64,000 nucleotides of DNA. Source: Candidatus Saccharimonadota bacterium. Its GTDB lineage: Bacteria > Patescibacteriota > Saccharimonadia > Saccharimonadales > Saccharimonadaceae. The translations under genes were made by a program, and so were the position numbers. Positions 52,279-60,472 of the stretch are shown in pieces. Position 1 is the stretch's first letter, and each line of letters begins with the position of its first letter. The DNA is taken from positions 1-64,000 of the forward strand of contig JAFRJZ010000026.1 of NCBI GenBank assembly GCA_017431945.1, in the 5' to 3' direction. Under the pieces are notes generated by a model, which did not search any database, had not been told where the DNA came from, and was given only the letters and a program-made list of their open reading frames with translations.

Positions 52279-52955
52279 CACTTTTTTCCCTCTTTTAGGG
52301 TAGCGAGGATAGCGCTGGCGAGTTCTTGGGGATGAGAAATATAGGGTGCGTGAGTCCAACTGTTGAATAATTTTAGCGTGCTGCCAGAGATAGCGCGATG
52401 AATCACCGAGGCTTGGCGGGGTGGCGTGACGGTATCGGCACGACCCCAAAGGATACTGGTAGGGGTGGTGACCTTAGTGAGGTCAAGATTTTTATCGGAA
52501 TCAATCATATTAGCGAGAGTCTGCTTCATGTTTTCAGGGGCTTTAGAATAATCACTAGCGCCAGTTAGTTTATGAACGACTTTTTGCAGATATGGCACTT
52601 TTTTGAGTGGAGCGAGGGTCTTACTGAGGTGGCGCATGAGGTTGCGCTTGGTGGATTCTTCGTAGACGCCGGCCGAATCAAGCAAAATCAAGTGTTTGAG
52701 CTTGTCAGGTTTTTGGTCACAAAGATTTAAAAGGATACGACCGCCATTACTGTGACCAAGCGCAATTGCACCATCAGGGATGTTTTGGTCGGCCCATTTG
52801 ACATATTCGTCGATAGTCCAAACTTTTTGGGAAGGAGCGGTAAGACCGGGAACATTTAGCATCTTGATATTGACGCCTTTTTCTTTTAATAAAGCGATAG
52901 TCTTGGCCCAAGGTTTGGTGGTGTAAGTCCAGCCATGAATTACGTATAGCACCAT
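52278..52955 (-). CDS. alpha/beta-fold hydrolase
   Basis: 225 aa. Oxyanion start LYVIHGWTYTTKPWAKTIAL, nucleophile elbow ALGHSNGGRILLNLCDQKPD (GHSNGG, Ser nucleophile), the acid in ILWGRADTVTPPRQA and the His in SWTHAPYISHPQEL. Substrate unknown. No signal peptide, so cytoplasmic. Translationally coupled on both sides inside the MurF - hydrolase - aminotransferase - FemX - FemX operon. Confidence 0.88.
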   Translation of the reverse strand: MVLYVIHGWTYTTKPWAKTIALLKEKGVNIKMLNVPGLTAPSQKVWTIDEYVKWADQNIPDGAIALGHSNGGRILLNLCDQKPDKLKHLILLDSAGVYEESTKRNLMRHLSKTLAPLKKVPYLQKVVHKLTGASDYSKAPENMKQTLANMIDSDKNLDLTKVTTPTSILWGRADTVTPPRQASVIHRAISGSTLKLFNSWTHAPYISHPQELASAILATLKEGKK

Positions 52956-54226
52956 TAGTCTAGCCCTCGTTTATGACGACGTTTGACGGCAGCTGGCTCA
53001 CGACGACAGAGCTTGCTGGCGTCTTCGGGATTTTTTAATAATTTTTCAATAATCCATTCCAAATATTGGCTACCCTTGAAAATCAAGGTTTCATCACCGA
53101 CAGTGTTCTTTTCAATATATTGTAGAGCCTTCTTGGGGTCTAAGGTAGTCTGGACGGTAAAACCGAGTTCTTTGAGGCGGGGGGCGGTGTACTGCTTGGT
53201 GCGACGACCTACCAGGATGATTTTTTCGGGCTTAACCTTGGCAATCATATCGGCAAGTTTGGTGTGTTCCTCGCCTTCAATAGAGCCTTGATCAACAATG
53301 TCGCCAATAATTAACCATTTGTGGCCGGCTTTTAGATGCTTAGCCATATCAAGAATCGATTCGACACTGATAAGGTGAGCGTTGTAACTGCTATCGATGA
53401 TTTTGAGGCCGTTTTTGCCTTCAAGATAGGAGCTACGCCCGGGTGGAAACGGAGTGTTGGAAAAATCAGTCTTGAGCGAAATTTTAAGATATTTGACTAA
53501 TTTTTCTAACATCAGGAGCTGGATAGTAAGGTCGCGCGGCTGAGGTTGAGCAAAATGAAAAGTGGTGCCCTCAAAGACAAAATCGGTGCGAGTGGGGTAT
53601 ACCGAGTAACGCTTGAGCTCGGCTTGGCTAACCTTGGTGACTTTGGCCTTGATATTAGAAGTGGCCTCAACCATCTGCGGGACATCACCATCTATGAAAA
53701 CTTGCTTGGTGGTGTTCTGAGGCAAAGTAGCAAATTCGTGTGAAATTGCGGTCTTTAAATCAGGGAATTTGCCAGCTTCAACCTCTTGTTCAAACTGGAC
53801 GGCATGTGACAGACCAAAAGATATCCATAAAGTGACTTCGGGCTTCAGCCAACTGGCGAGAAACTCGGTCTCGCGCGGGCGTTCGCCGTCAATTTCAACT
53901 ACATAGAATTTTTCGTGACGAGTGTAGTAAAATGACCTGATCAGTGCTGCCGGAAATAAGTAGAGCCAGCGCAATTTGCTACCCCTTATACCTTGAAGCC
54001 CAAGGATATCAAAAGCGATACCAAAAGCAGAGTTGGCATCATGCGAATAATGCGCCTTATCTCCTAGTTCGGCTTCTACTAAGTGCAACATGGTAGTTTT
54101 GCCAACCGAGCCGGTAATTGCAATTACTCGGGGACGCCAACGCTGTAAAGAGCGGTCGGCGAAAAAGCGAAAGTACTTGGCCGCTACGAAGTAAAAGCGT
54201 TTCTTAAAGCGAGCAAAGAAAGTCAT
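52955..54226 (-). CDS. MurF-like Mur ligase family protein
   Basis: 423 aa. ATP-binding loop VIAITGSVGKTTMLHLVEAE, central domain with GERPRETEFLASWLKPEV, and a MurF-type C-terminal block: GLKIIDSSYNAHLISVESIL, GDIVDQGSIEGEEHTKLADM and LVGRRTKQYTAP. MurF joins D-Ala-D-Ala to the UDP-MurNAc-tripeptide. This protein lacks the usual MurF N-terminal UDP-binding domain (it starts with a basic segment, RFKKRFYFVAAKYF), so it may act on a different precursor. Leaderless: TATAAT ends 6 nt before the ATG. Confidence 0.82.
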   Translation of the reverse strand: MTFFARFKKRFYFVAAKYFRFFADRSLQRWRPRVIAITGSVGKTTMLHLVEAELGDKAHYSHDANSAFGIAFDILGLQGIRGSKLRWLYLFPAALIRSFYYTRHEKFYVVEIDGERPRETEFLASWLKPEVTLWISFGLSHAVQFEQEVEAGKFPDLKTAISHEFATLPQNTTKQVFIDGDVPQMVEATSNIKAKVTKVSQAELKRYSVYPTRTDFVFEGTTFHFAQPQPRDLTIQLLMLEKLVKYLKISLKTDFSNTPFPPGRSSYLEGKNGLKIIDSSYNAHLISVESILDMAKHLKAGHKWLIIGDIVDQGSIEGEEHTKLADMIAKVKPEKIILVGRRTKQYTAPRLKELGFTVQTTLDPKKALQYIEKNTVGDETLIFKGSQYLEWIIEKLLKNPEDASKLCRREPAAVKRRHKRGLD

Positions 54227-54238
54227 AAGCTTATTATA

Positions 54239-54628
54239 TTACATTTTGATTTCTGGGTCTACACCCGCAGGGAGGGAGAGATTCTGCAAAGAATCAATGG
54301 TCTTGGGTGAAGCGTTGCTGATGTCAATCAGGCGTTTGTGGACTTTCATTTCAAAAGCTTCACCACCAGTCTTGTAAACATGGGGAGACTTGACGACAGT
54401 AAAAGTGCTGCGCTTGGTCGGTAGAGGTACTGGACCACTGACGGTAGCACCGGTACGGATGGCGGTGTCAACAATCTGCTTGGCGCTCTGGTCAATTACG
54501 CGATGGTCGTAAGCCTTGAGACGAATGCGGATTTTGAGACCGGTTTCGTTCTTAGTGGCTGGTTTTTTGGCCGCTGGTTTCTTGGTAGCGGGTTTTTTGG
54601 TGGTTTTGGTAGTTTTGGCTTCTGCCAT
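54239..54628 (-). CDS. rpsJ: 30S ribosomal protein uS10 with basic N-terminal extension
   Basis: 129 aa; the uS10 domain ([52 protein letters not shown]) is preceded by about 28 residues of Lys/Ala/Thr/Pro repeats ([17 protein letters not shown]) not present in most S10 proteins. uS10 is also NusE, partner of NusB, which is encoded here too. It normally heads the S10 operon; here it lies alone downstream of tuf with its own promoter. Confidence 0.95.
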   Translation of the reverse strand: MAEAKTTKTTKKPATKKPAAKKPATKNETGLKIRIRLKAYDHRVIDQSAKQIVDTAIRTGATVSGPVPLPTKRSTFTVVKSPHVYKTGGEAFEMKVHKRLIDISNASPKTIDSLQNLSLPAGVDPEIKM

Positions 54629-54723
54629 TTTGATGCCTTTCTTCTCTGTAATCTTAGATGCGGGCTAGACGCCGTGTCGATAAGTTATCAGAGATGGATA
54701 ATTAATAGTTAATATGTAACTAT

Positions 54724-54751
54724 ATTATACACTATTTTGTAAAAAATACAA
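54724..54751 (-). promoter_or_regulatory. rpsJ promoter
   Basis: TTGTAT (54746-54751), 16-bp spacer, TATAAT (54724-54729); leader of about 90 nt with AAAGG Shine-Dalgarno. Confidence 0.75.
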
Positions 54752-54755
54752 CAAA

Positions 54756-54872
54756 AAAATTTGATTACGTTTCCCTCGGGGACGCGTCGCCACGGCCCGT
54801 CGTCACGGGCGTGGCGCGCTCCTTCTCGGCCGTAGCCTCCGAACGGCCCCGAGTGAAAGTAATCAAATTTTA
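54756..54872 (+). repeat. palindromic element family 1, intergenic copy between tuf and rpsJ
   Basis: Arms AAATTTGATTACGTTTCCCT (from ~54757) and GAGTGAAAGTAATCAAATTTT (to 54871). Core CTCGGGGACGCG, GGCCCGT-CGTC-ACGGGC, GGCCGTAGCCTCCGAACGGC, CCCGAG. It is the only family 1 copy here outside a gene and may double as the tuf terminator, since a T-rich arm follows on the minus strand. Confidence 0.9.
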
Positions 54873-54885
54873 AATGTCACCTACG

Positions 54886-56070
54886 CTATTTGATAATCTT
54901 GGTGATGACGCCGGAGCCGACGGTTTTGCCGCCTTCGCGGATGGCAAAACGGTCGTTGTTGTTCATGGCGATTGGGGCAAGTAATTTCGCCTTGAAGGTA
55001 ACGGTGTCACCTGGCATGACGATTTCCTTGTCATCTGGAAGCTCTACTTCACCAGTCACATCGGTGGTGCGGAAGTAGAATTGAGGTTTGTAACCCTTGG
55101 AAAATGGAGTGTGGCGGCCGCCCTCCTCTTTCTTAAGGATATAAACTTCAGCTTCAAATTCAGTGTGTGGGGTAATGGAGCCTGGTTTGGCGATTACTTG
55201 ACCACGCTCAATCTGATCGCGTTCGATACCACGGAGGAGCAAACCAGCGTTGTCGCCAGCTTGACCTTGATCGAGAGTCTTGTGGAAGGCTTCGATACCG
55301 GTAACGACGGATTTTTGCGTATCTTTGAGACCAACGATTTCAACTTCGTCGTTAATCTTGACGACGCCTTGCTCGATACGACCGGTGGCAACAGTACCAC
55401 GGCCTTTGATAGAGAAGACATCTTCGATTGGCATCAAGAATGGTTTGTCAAGATCGTGTTCTGGGACATCAAAGTATTCATCCATAGCCTTGACGAGTTC
55501 CATGATAGCTTCTTCGTTCTCAGCATCACCTTCGAGAGCCTTAGTAGCAGAACCCTTGATAATAGGAGCGTTGTCGCCATCGAAACCGTATTTATTCAAA
55601 AGTTCGCGGACATCCATCTCGACGAGCTCGACGAGTTCTGGATCAGCAAGGTCCATCTTGTTCAAGAAAACGATAATCTTAGGTACGTTTACCTGGTGAG
55701 CGAGAAGGACGTGCTCACGAGTCTGTGGCAGAGGGCCATCATTCGCAGCAACTACGAGGATGGCGCCGTCAATCTGGGCAGCACCGGTAATCATGTTCTT
55801 GATGTAGTCGGCGTGACCTGGCATATCGACGTGAGCGTAGTGACGCTTGTCACTTTCGTACTCTTGGTGAGAAGTGGCGATGGTAATACCACGAGCCTTT
55901 TCTTCAGGAGCGTTGTCGATTTGGTCATAAGCGACGGACTTGTTAACTTCGGAAGGAAGCTTTTTTGCTAGGACGCTGGTAATAGCAGCGGTAAGAGTGG
56001 TTTTGCCGTGGTCAACGTGACCCATGGTGCCGACGTTGATGTGTGGCTTGGAACGGTCGAAATTTGCCAT
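54886..56070 (-). CDS. tuf: elongation factor Tu
   Basis: GTPase delivering aminoacyl-tRNA, 394 aa, normal length. G1 [15 protein letters not shown]3 [20 protein letters not shown] (Met where Cys is most usual), G4 [20 protein letters not shown], and domain 2/3 blocks [20 protein letters not shown] and [28 protein letters not shown]. Monocistronic with the promoter at 56145-56173. Confidence 0.98.
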   Translation of the reverse strand: MANFDRSKPHINVGTMGHVDHGKTTLTAAITSVLAKKLPSEVNKSVAYDQIDNAPEEKARGITIATSHQEYESDKRHYAHVDMPGHADYIKNMITGAAQIDGAILVVAANDGPLPQTREHVLLAHQVNVPKIIVFLNKMDLADPELVELVEMDVRELLNKYGFDGDNAPIIKGSATKALEGDAENEEAIMELVKAMDEYFDVPEHDLDKPFLMPIEDVFSIKGRGTVATGRIEQGVVKINDEVEIVGLKDTQKSVVTGIEAFHKTLDQGQAGDNAGLLLRGIERDQIERGQVIAKPGSITPHTEFEAEVYILKKEEGGRHTPFSKGYKPQFYFRTTDVTGEVELPDDKEIVMPGDTVTFKAKLLAPIAMNNNDRFAIREGGKTVGSGVITKIIK

Positions 56071-56144
56071 TCTAATTTTTCTCCTTATTTTATTATTATG
56101 TCAGGAGCGCTAATATCAACCAGCTCCAGACTTCTACATCTTAT

Positions 56145-56173
56145 ATTCTATATGATTTTTGAAAAAATGTAAA
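56145..56173 (-). promoter_or_regulatory. tuf promoter
   Basis: TTTACA (56168-56173), 17-bp spacer, TAGAAT (56145-56150). The palindromic element at 56190 begins 17 nt upstream of the -35. Confidence 0.7.
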
Positions 56174-56189
56174 GCACTTTTGATAAAAT

Positions 56190-56303
56190 AGTGAAATAGG
56201 CCCTTTTGTTCGCGACTTGAATTAGAAAAATGCTCCCTTACGGGTGGCATTTTTCTAATTCAAATCTGACTTAACAAATGCTTACAAAAGGGCCTATTTC
56301 ACT
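56190..56303 (+). repeat. palindromic element family 3, copy 3
   Basis: Arms AGTGAAATAGGCCCTTTTGT (56190-56209) and ACAAAAGGGCCTATTTCACT (56284-56303): a perfect 20-bp inverted repeat not found in other copies. Core as in copy 1, with the same GAATTAGAAAAATGC stem and TCCCTTACGGGTG loop. It lies between the diverging tuf and 56444 genes and, with the two promoters, accounts for the 56071-56443 gap. Confidence 0.93.
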
Positions 56304-56314
56304 TATTCTTTCGC

Positions 56315-56343
56315 TTTACTTTTTTTGAAATTCGTGTCATAAT
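56315..56343 (+). promoter_or_regulatory. promoter of the 56444 gene
   Basis: TTTACT (56315-56320), 17-bp spacer, CATAAT (56338-56343); leader of about 95 nt. Confidence 0.65.
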
Positions 56344-56443
56344 AGAAATAAGAGGGGTGTACATTACAAACTTGGTGTTTTTTGTTCGTTATTGCTGATT
56401 AAGGTCATTGCTTGATGATTGTTTGAGGAAGCGAGGAGAATAT

Positions 56444-57286
56444 ATGGTAAAAATGACAAAGCAAGAACAGAGAAAACATATAGCGAAGGTTTTTGCAAAA
56501 ATCAATGATGATTTTAGTTTAGCCGAAGCGTGTGAACAATTGCACGAAGAAGGAATCGACGAAAAACTACTATTCAGAAAGTCCAAGGAAATCTTTGGCG
56601 TGTGGATTAGGAACTATTATTTTGAGCCTGAGAAAGCGCGCGATTTTATGGCTGTGATGCAAACTTTTTGGAATCGTGGCCTTGACCAGAAAACCACCTT
56701 AGATAAAATTGAAGAGTTTATTGAGGACGAAACATTTTACTTTTTCCTCTATAAGCGGGGTCCGAGATACGGCATGAAATTTGATAAAGTAGAACTGGGC
56801 AAACATTTCCTGATAGACTTCACTGACTATGTACATACGCATTTTCAGATGCTGGTAGAAGGTTTTGAACTGAGTAGTGACGATATTTTGGAGATTATCA
56901 CCGACCCAACGGTGGTTAGTATTGTGGGCGTGAACCCTGATACTTACGAAACGATTTTGGAAGATTGCCTTGACTCGAACTGCTTTGAGTATGATATTGA
57001 TGATATAGCCGAGCGCTATGTGGATGTCATTGGTTACAGTACGGCGCCAATCTGGCTGATTGAGGTAATGGGCAGGTTAATTGATAACGGAGCTAGCGTC
57101 ATTGACATTGATAATTTTGCCGAAAATGTCTTATTCCTAAAAGAAAAAGAAGGAGTAAACTGGAGCTTAGCCGACCAAGATTTTTACGAAGATTTGCTGA
57201 GCAAATACGGCGCTGATTATCGTTTAATCGAAGCCTTAGTCGTTGAAAATGACCGCAATCATTACGATAGGTTATTAGTAAATTAA
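56444..57286 (+). CDS. hypothetical protein, unknown family
   Basis: 280 aa from ATG 56444 (MVKMTKQEQRKHIAKVFAKI), chosen for the GAGGAGAA Shine-Dalgarno just upstream; the longer frame starts from TTG without one. Soluble, acidic, helical throughout, with many Phe/Tyr/Asp (FFLYKRGPRYGMKFDKVELG, DSNCFEYDIDDIAERYVDVI). It seems to consist of repeated helical units of about 60 residues, each with an Asp-Ile-Asp/Glu motif near a turn (SSDDILEII, YDIDDIAERY, IDIDNFAENV). No family recognised. Single-gene unit with its own terminator. Confidence 0.75.
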   Translation: MVKMTKQEQRKHIAKVFAKINDDFSLAEACEQLHEEGIDEKLLFRKSKEIFGVWIRNYYFEPEKARDFMAVMQTFWNRGLDQKTTLDKIEEFIEDETFYFFLYKRGPRYGMKFDKVELGKHFLIDFTDYVHTHFQMLVEGFELSSDDILEIITDPTVVSIVGVNPDTYETILEDCLDSNCFEYDIDDIAERYVDVIGYSTAPIWLIEVMGRLIDNGASVIDIDNFAENVLFLKEKEGVNWSLADQDFYEDLLSKYGADYRLIEALVVENDRNHYDRLLVN

Positions 57287-57321
57287 TTACCACCTCTTAA
57301 AAAACACTGAGTTTAACGAAA

Positions 57322-57350
57322 AAGGGAGCTTAAATTAAGCTCTCTTTTCC
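57322..57350 (+). terminator. terminator of the 56444 gene
   Basis: GGGAGCTT-AAATT-AAGCTCTC followed by TTTTCC on the plus strand. Confidence 0.8.
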
Positions 57351-57416
57351 ACACTCTACCAATTAACTTCATAGGTCTAATCTCGCAGTTGACCTTGACT
57401 AATTCTATATCAGTGG

Positions 57417-57488
57417 CTGGGATGGAGGGATTAGAACACCCGAATGGTGGGACAAGAACCCACTGCCTTACCACTTGGCGACATCCCA
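57417..57488 (-). tRNA. tRNA-like gene, Gln-type acceptor but anticodon CTT; possibly decayed
   Basis: 72 nt fold as a tRNA: 7-bp acceptor TGGGATG/CATCCCA with G73, D-arm GCCAAGTGGTAAGGC, anticodon stem GTGGG/CCCAC with loop TTCTTGT (anticodon read as CTT), variable CATTC, T-arm GGGTG-TTCTAAT-CCCTC. The U1-A72 pair and G73 are typical of tRNA-Gln, while CTT would read a Lys codon. The T-stem has a T-C mismatch at 52-62, the T-loop has T57 in place of a purine, and G37 follows U36. No CCA is encoded. The rest of 57287-57534 shows only the upstream gene's terminator. Confidence 0.6.
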
Positions 57489-57534
57489 TGACCCATAGAT
57501 GCTTTATAGTAAGTAGTCTTTTTGCATTATAGCA

Positions 57535-58467
57535 CTAATCGTGAGCGAAATCAAGTACTTTTTTCTCGATTTTTGCCCCGAGAGCGGCGATTTTGATGGG
57601 ATTAATTTTGCTAGTCATGACTACAATGGCGTAGTGATGCGGGGTGTCGTCAAGGTTGCTAGAAATTTCGGTAATAGCGGCATCATGGTAAAGGTTCCAA
57701 TAGCCGTCGGGATTGTAATCCCAGCCGACTTTATTGTAAACTTTGGTGGCGGGGTCGGTAAAACCGCTGGGCAGGCCTTGACGCCAGTCGCAGTAGCCGT
57801 CACAGAGTTCGCTATGGGTTACTGGTTGGTTGAGCATTGAGTCAAGAATTTTAGCATAAGTGTCGGCAGATAATTCGGGATGGTGGTAGTATTTTTGTAG
57901 GACCTTAATAATGTCGCTGGGGGTGGATTGGAGGCCGGATACATTGGTGCTTACAGTTCCCCACTCGTTGGCGGATTGTTGGATTTGATCAGCGCCGATG
58001 GACTTAACTAATAATTCGGCACAGGTAGAGTTGGATTCGCGCAAGGCGAGGTCAAGACATTCGCTGATGGTGTGGCCGTCGGCGAGTTTGGTGGTGGAAT
58101 TGAATTGACCTTTTTCAACGGCGGTGTAGCCGGTATAGACTGGGAATAATTTATAGAGTGAGGCAGTGGCGAAAATGTCATCTGGCTGGTACTGGGCAGA
58201 AACGCGATCATGGTCAAGGTCGTAGATAATAACACCTTTGGCGCCAGGGGTGCTATTGATCCACTCATCAAGGGTGGATTGGAGGTCAATAAAATCTGGT
58301 TTGTTAGTAGGGGCTGTAACAGGGGTGGATTCGATGTTTGATGACGCGCTCTGATTATCTTCGTGATGAGCAATAAGGGCGGAAATTGCAAAACAGGCGA
58401 TAAAACTTAGTACCGCGATGCCGACTAAAATTAGCGGTGTGACTGACCGAGGCGGGCGAGAAACCAT
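57535..58467 (-). CDS. membrane-anchored serine hydrolase of the class A beta-lactamase fold
   Basis: 310 aa. An N-terminal transmembrane helix or uncleaved signal (about residues 11-33), a linker rich in Ser/Thr/Pro, then the catalytic domain. SxxK is seen as FATASLYKLFPV, the SDN-like motif as LRESNSTCAELLVK, and the KTG position as VYNKVGWDYN (a KVG). Such proteins are beta-lactamases or peptidoglycan peptidases; here a wall-modifying role is more likely given the neighbours. Overlaps capA by 37 nt. Confidence 0.82.
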   Translation of the reverse strand: MVSRPPRSVTPLILVGIAVLSFIACFAISALIAHHEDNQSASSNIESTPVTAPTNKPDFIDLQSTLDEWINSTPGAKGVIIYDLDHDRVSAQYQPDDIFATASLYKLFPVYTGYTAVEKGQFNSTTKLADGHTISECLDLALRESNSTCAELLVKSIGADQIQQSANEWGTVSTNVSGLQSTPSDIIKVLQKYYHHPELSADTYAKILDSMLNQPVTHSELCDGYCDWRQGLPSGFTDPATKVYNKVGWDYNPDGYWNLYHDAAITEISSNLDDTPHHYAIVVMTSKINPIKIAALGAKIEKKVLDFAHD

Positions 58468-59900
58468 CGCGAAGTCTCCTCATCCATTAAGGTAGGTTGG
58501 AAATTACCATCGTAGACAGTAGGCGAGATACGAGTTTGGGTGTATTTGCCATTGATAAAGTAGTGCGTGAGAACCAGGCTGCGGGTAGTGCCGGGCCACC
58601 AGCTCTGGTCAAAGAAGAGGTTGCCGAGGCCGTAATAAATCGGCTTGTCGTGATAAAGTTCGTAAATTTGAGGTTGGTGAGCCGAAGTGCCAATAACGAT
58701 ATCGGCACCGAGATCGGCGATTTCGTGAAATAGTTCGGTTTGGCCAGCAACTGGGGCGTCACAGGCGGTGTTTTCGCTGGCGGTGTCGTATTCACTACAT
58801 TCATAAAACTGAACATCGACGATGACAAAATCACCGTTGTTTTTGGCGGATTCAATATCGGTTTTGGCCTTTTCGGTGGTATAGAAATTGGCCCCGGGGG
58901 TATTGTCGGTGGTGTAGCCACCGGTGGAAAGGTTGTAGCCAAGAAGAGTGATTTTGGTATTTTTGGCATCAATAATAGCCGGCTCAGCAGCCTCAGCGGC
59001 GTTTTTACCACCACCAAAGACCTGAATGTCATTATCTTTATAAATATCAATTGTCTTGATAGCGTCCTCGTCGCCACAATCTTGATTGTGATTGCCGGTG
59101 AGCTCAACTACATCGAGGCCGATTGCGGTAAGGGCGCTGAGCATCTCGGGCTTAGAGCAGATATTTTCAGAGGTGGCGGAGTCAGAAAAAGAAGCCTCGT
59201 TGGAGGTATGGGTGTAATCTTTACTAGAAAGAAAATCTTTGATATTGGCAGCAAAATAGCTAGCGTCACCGACTTGGCTGAGCTTGGCGGCCATGGCGCG
59301 CGAAAGGGCGATAACCCCGGTCTGGGCGAAAGAAAGAACGGTATCATCAGTGGGGCGAACTTGAAGGTGGGGGGTAATGAGTTCGCGAGCCTCGGTCTGG
59401 TCTTTACTATCGAGGTTAAAAACGCGGTAATAGGCACCCGAATCGAGGGTATCAAGGAAATAATTGCCGTCTAAGGCAAGGAGTTTGTGGTCGGGGGTGA
59501 GGTCGCTGAGGGAGATGAGCCTAATATCGGGGTTGGTGCTAGTGGGGATACCGTCGGTATTTTCGGTGTTGAAAGACGCGCCGTCGATGTCATTACCAGG
59601 GTAATAAAAATCGGCTATGGGTACCAAAATATCGTAGATGAGGCCATCATCGTCATCTCCGGGAGGTGAATTTTTGGTGACGGCCGAGATAGTAACATCG
59701 TTTTTTAGTTTGGTGTCTTCGGTAAAGATGTTGGTGAGAAAGGATTTTTCGCTGTCAGTGAGAGAGGCATCGTAAGTAACCTCGCCTGGTTTGATGAAAA
59801 GTTGCGAAAATAGCCAGACGCCGACAAAAGCCAGCCCAGCGACGAGGACGAAAACCAAGGGGAGTAAAATAGCGGACTTGTTGGCCAGCTTTTTAGTCAT
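58431..59900 (-). CDS. CapA-family (PGA_cap) metallophosphatase-fold surface protein
   Basis: 489 aa. N-terminal transmembrane helix (about residues 12-33), then the CapA fold: VVELTGNHNQDCGDEDAIKT, IQVFGGGKNAAEAAEPAIID, VIVDVQFYECSEYDTAS, ADIVIGTSAHQPQIYELYHD and PIYYGLGNLFFDQSW. Relatives take part in poly-gamma-glutamate capsule synthesis or attachment. The normal metal-binding first block (DxMxGR) is not visible in its usual form. The start overlaps the sortase gene by 8 nt. Confidence 0.85.
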   Translation of the reverse strand: MTKKLANKSAILLPLVFVLVAGLAFVGVWLFSQLFIKPGEVTYDASLTDSEKSFLTNIFTEDTKLKNDVTISAVTKNSPPGDDDDGLIYDILVPIADFYYPGNDIDGASFNTENTDGIPTSTNPDIRLISLSDLTPDHKLLALDGNYFLDTLDSGAYYRVFNLDSKDQTEARELITPHLQVRPTDDTVLSFAQTGVIALSRAMAAKLSQVGDASYFAANIKDFLSSKDYTHTSNEASFSDSATSENICSKPEMLSALTAIGLDVVELTGNHNQDCGDEDAIKTIDIYKDNDIQVFGGGKNAAEAAEPAIIDAKNTKITLLGYNLSTGGYTTDNTPGANFYTTEKAKTDIESAKNNGDFVIVDVQFYECSEYDTASENTACDAPVAGQTELFHEIADLGADIVIGTSAHQPQIYELYHDKPIYYGLGNLFFDQSWWPGTTRSLVLTHYFINGKYTQTRISPTVYDGNFQPTLMDEETSRWFLARLGQSHR

Positions 59901-60414
59901 TAAGGGCCTCCGCGGTAATAATTAGACGCTCAGGATATTCGCCATTAATAGGGGTGCCAGCGCAAGTCATGATAATCAAAGTAGGGCGCTGAGCGGGAGC
60001 GAGGATATCGCTCATATCAATCTGCTCGGTTGGCTGATAAGTCATAGCGGTAACGACATAAGTATGGTCGGCATAAGTGAGGACGTCGCCCACTTGAGTA
60101 GTGTGGAGATTAGCAAAAATAGTGGATGAATGGCCGATAATGAGAGTCTTATTAAGACTATTAGAATAGGCGCCAGCGATGGTATCAGGGGCAACGAGGC
60201 GATGTTCGCTGTTTAGAGTGATTGGTTTGACAGGGGCGGTAAGGTTAATGTTGGCAATATTTAGGGTGTCGTAATTAAACTCGGCGGGGTCGGCGGCGGT
60301 AGCAGGCTGAAGGCCGATGATGAAATAAATCGGCACAAAAATCCCGCAGAACACCGCAAAAGCGATTTTAACGGTGCGTGTAGACCAATTAAAAGGGTTT
60401 AGCTTACTCAACAC
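59893..60414 (-). CDS. sortase
   Basis: Transpeptidase that anchors surface proteins, 173 aa, GTG start with AGGAGG 6 nt upstream. N-terminal membrane helix (about residues 14-34), catalytic His in TLIIGHSSTIFANLHTTQVG, Cys in PTLIIMTCAGTP and Arg in EYPERLIITAEA, the last two in the usual order. Small single-domain sortase of the class D/E size range. In an operon with capA and the serine hydrolase. No LPxTG-type substrate is evident in the surface protein at 42227. Confidence 0.88.
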   Translation of the reverse strand: MLSKLNPFNWSTRTVKIAFAVFCGIFVPIYFIIGLQPATAADPAEFNYDTLNIANINLTAPVKPITLNSEHRLVAPDTIAGAYSNSLNKTLIIGHSSTIFANLHTTQVGDVLTYADHTYVVTAMTYQPTEQIDMSDILAPAQRPTLIIMTCAGTPINGEYPERLIITAEALND

Positions 60415-60472
60415 ACTCCTCCTATGCCTCTATTATAACATAAGATTTATAAGTTGTGTGGACTTTTTATTA

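Noticed and set aside
7707-56303. Family 3 elements as ordinary Rho-independent terminators only
   Set aside because: Stems could terminate, but conserved loops and flanks (ATCTGACTTAACAAAT) outside the stem and unique captured arms are not explained by termination.
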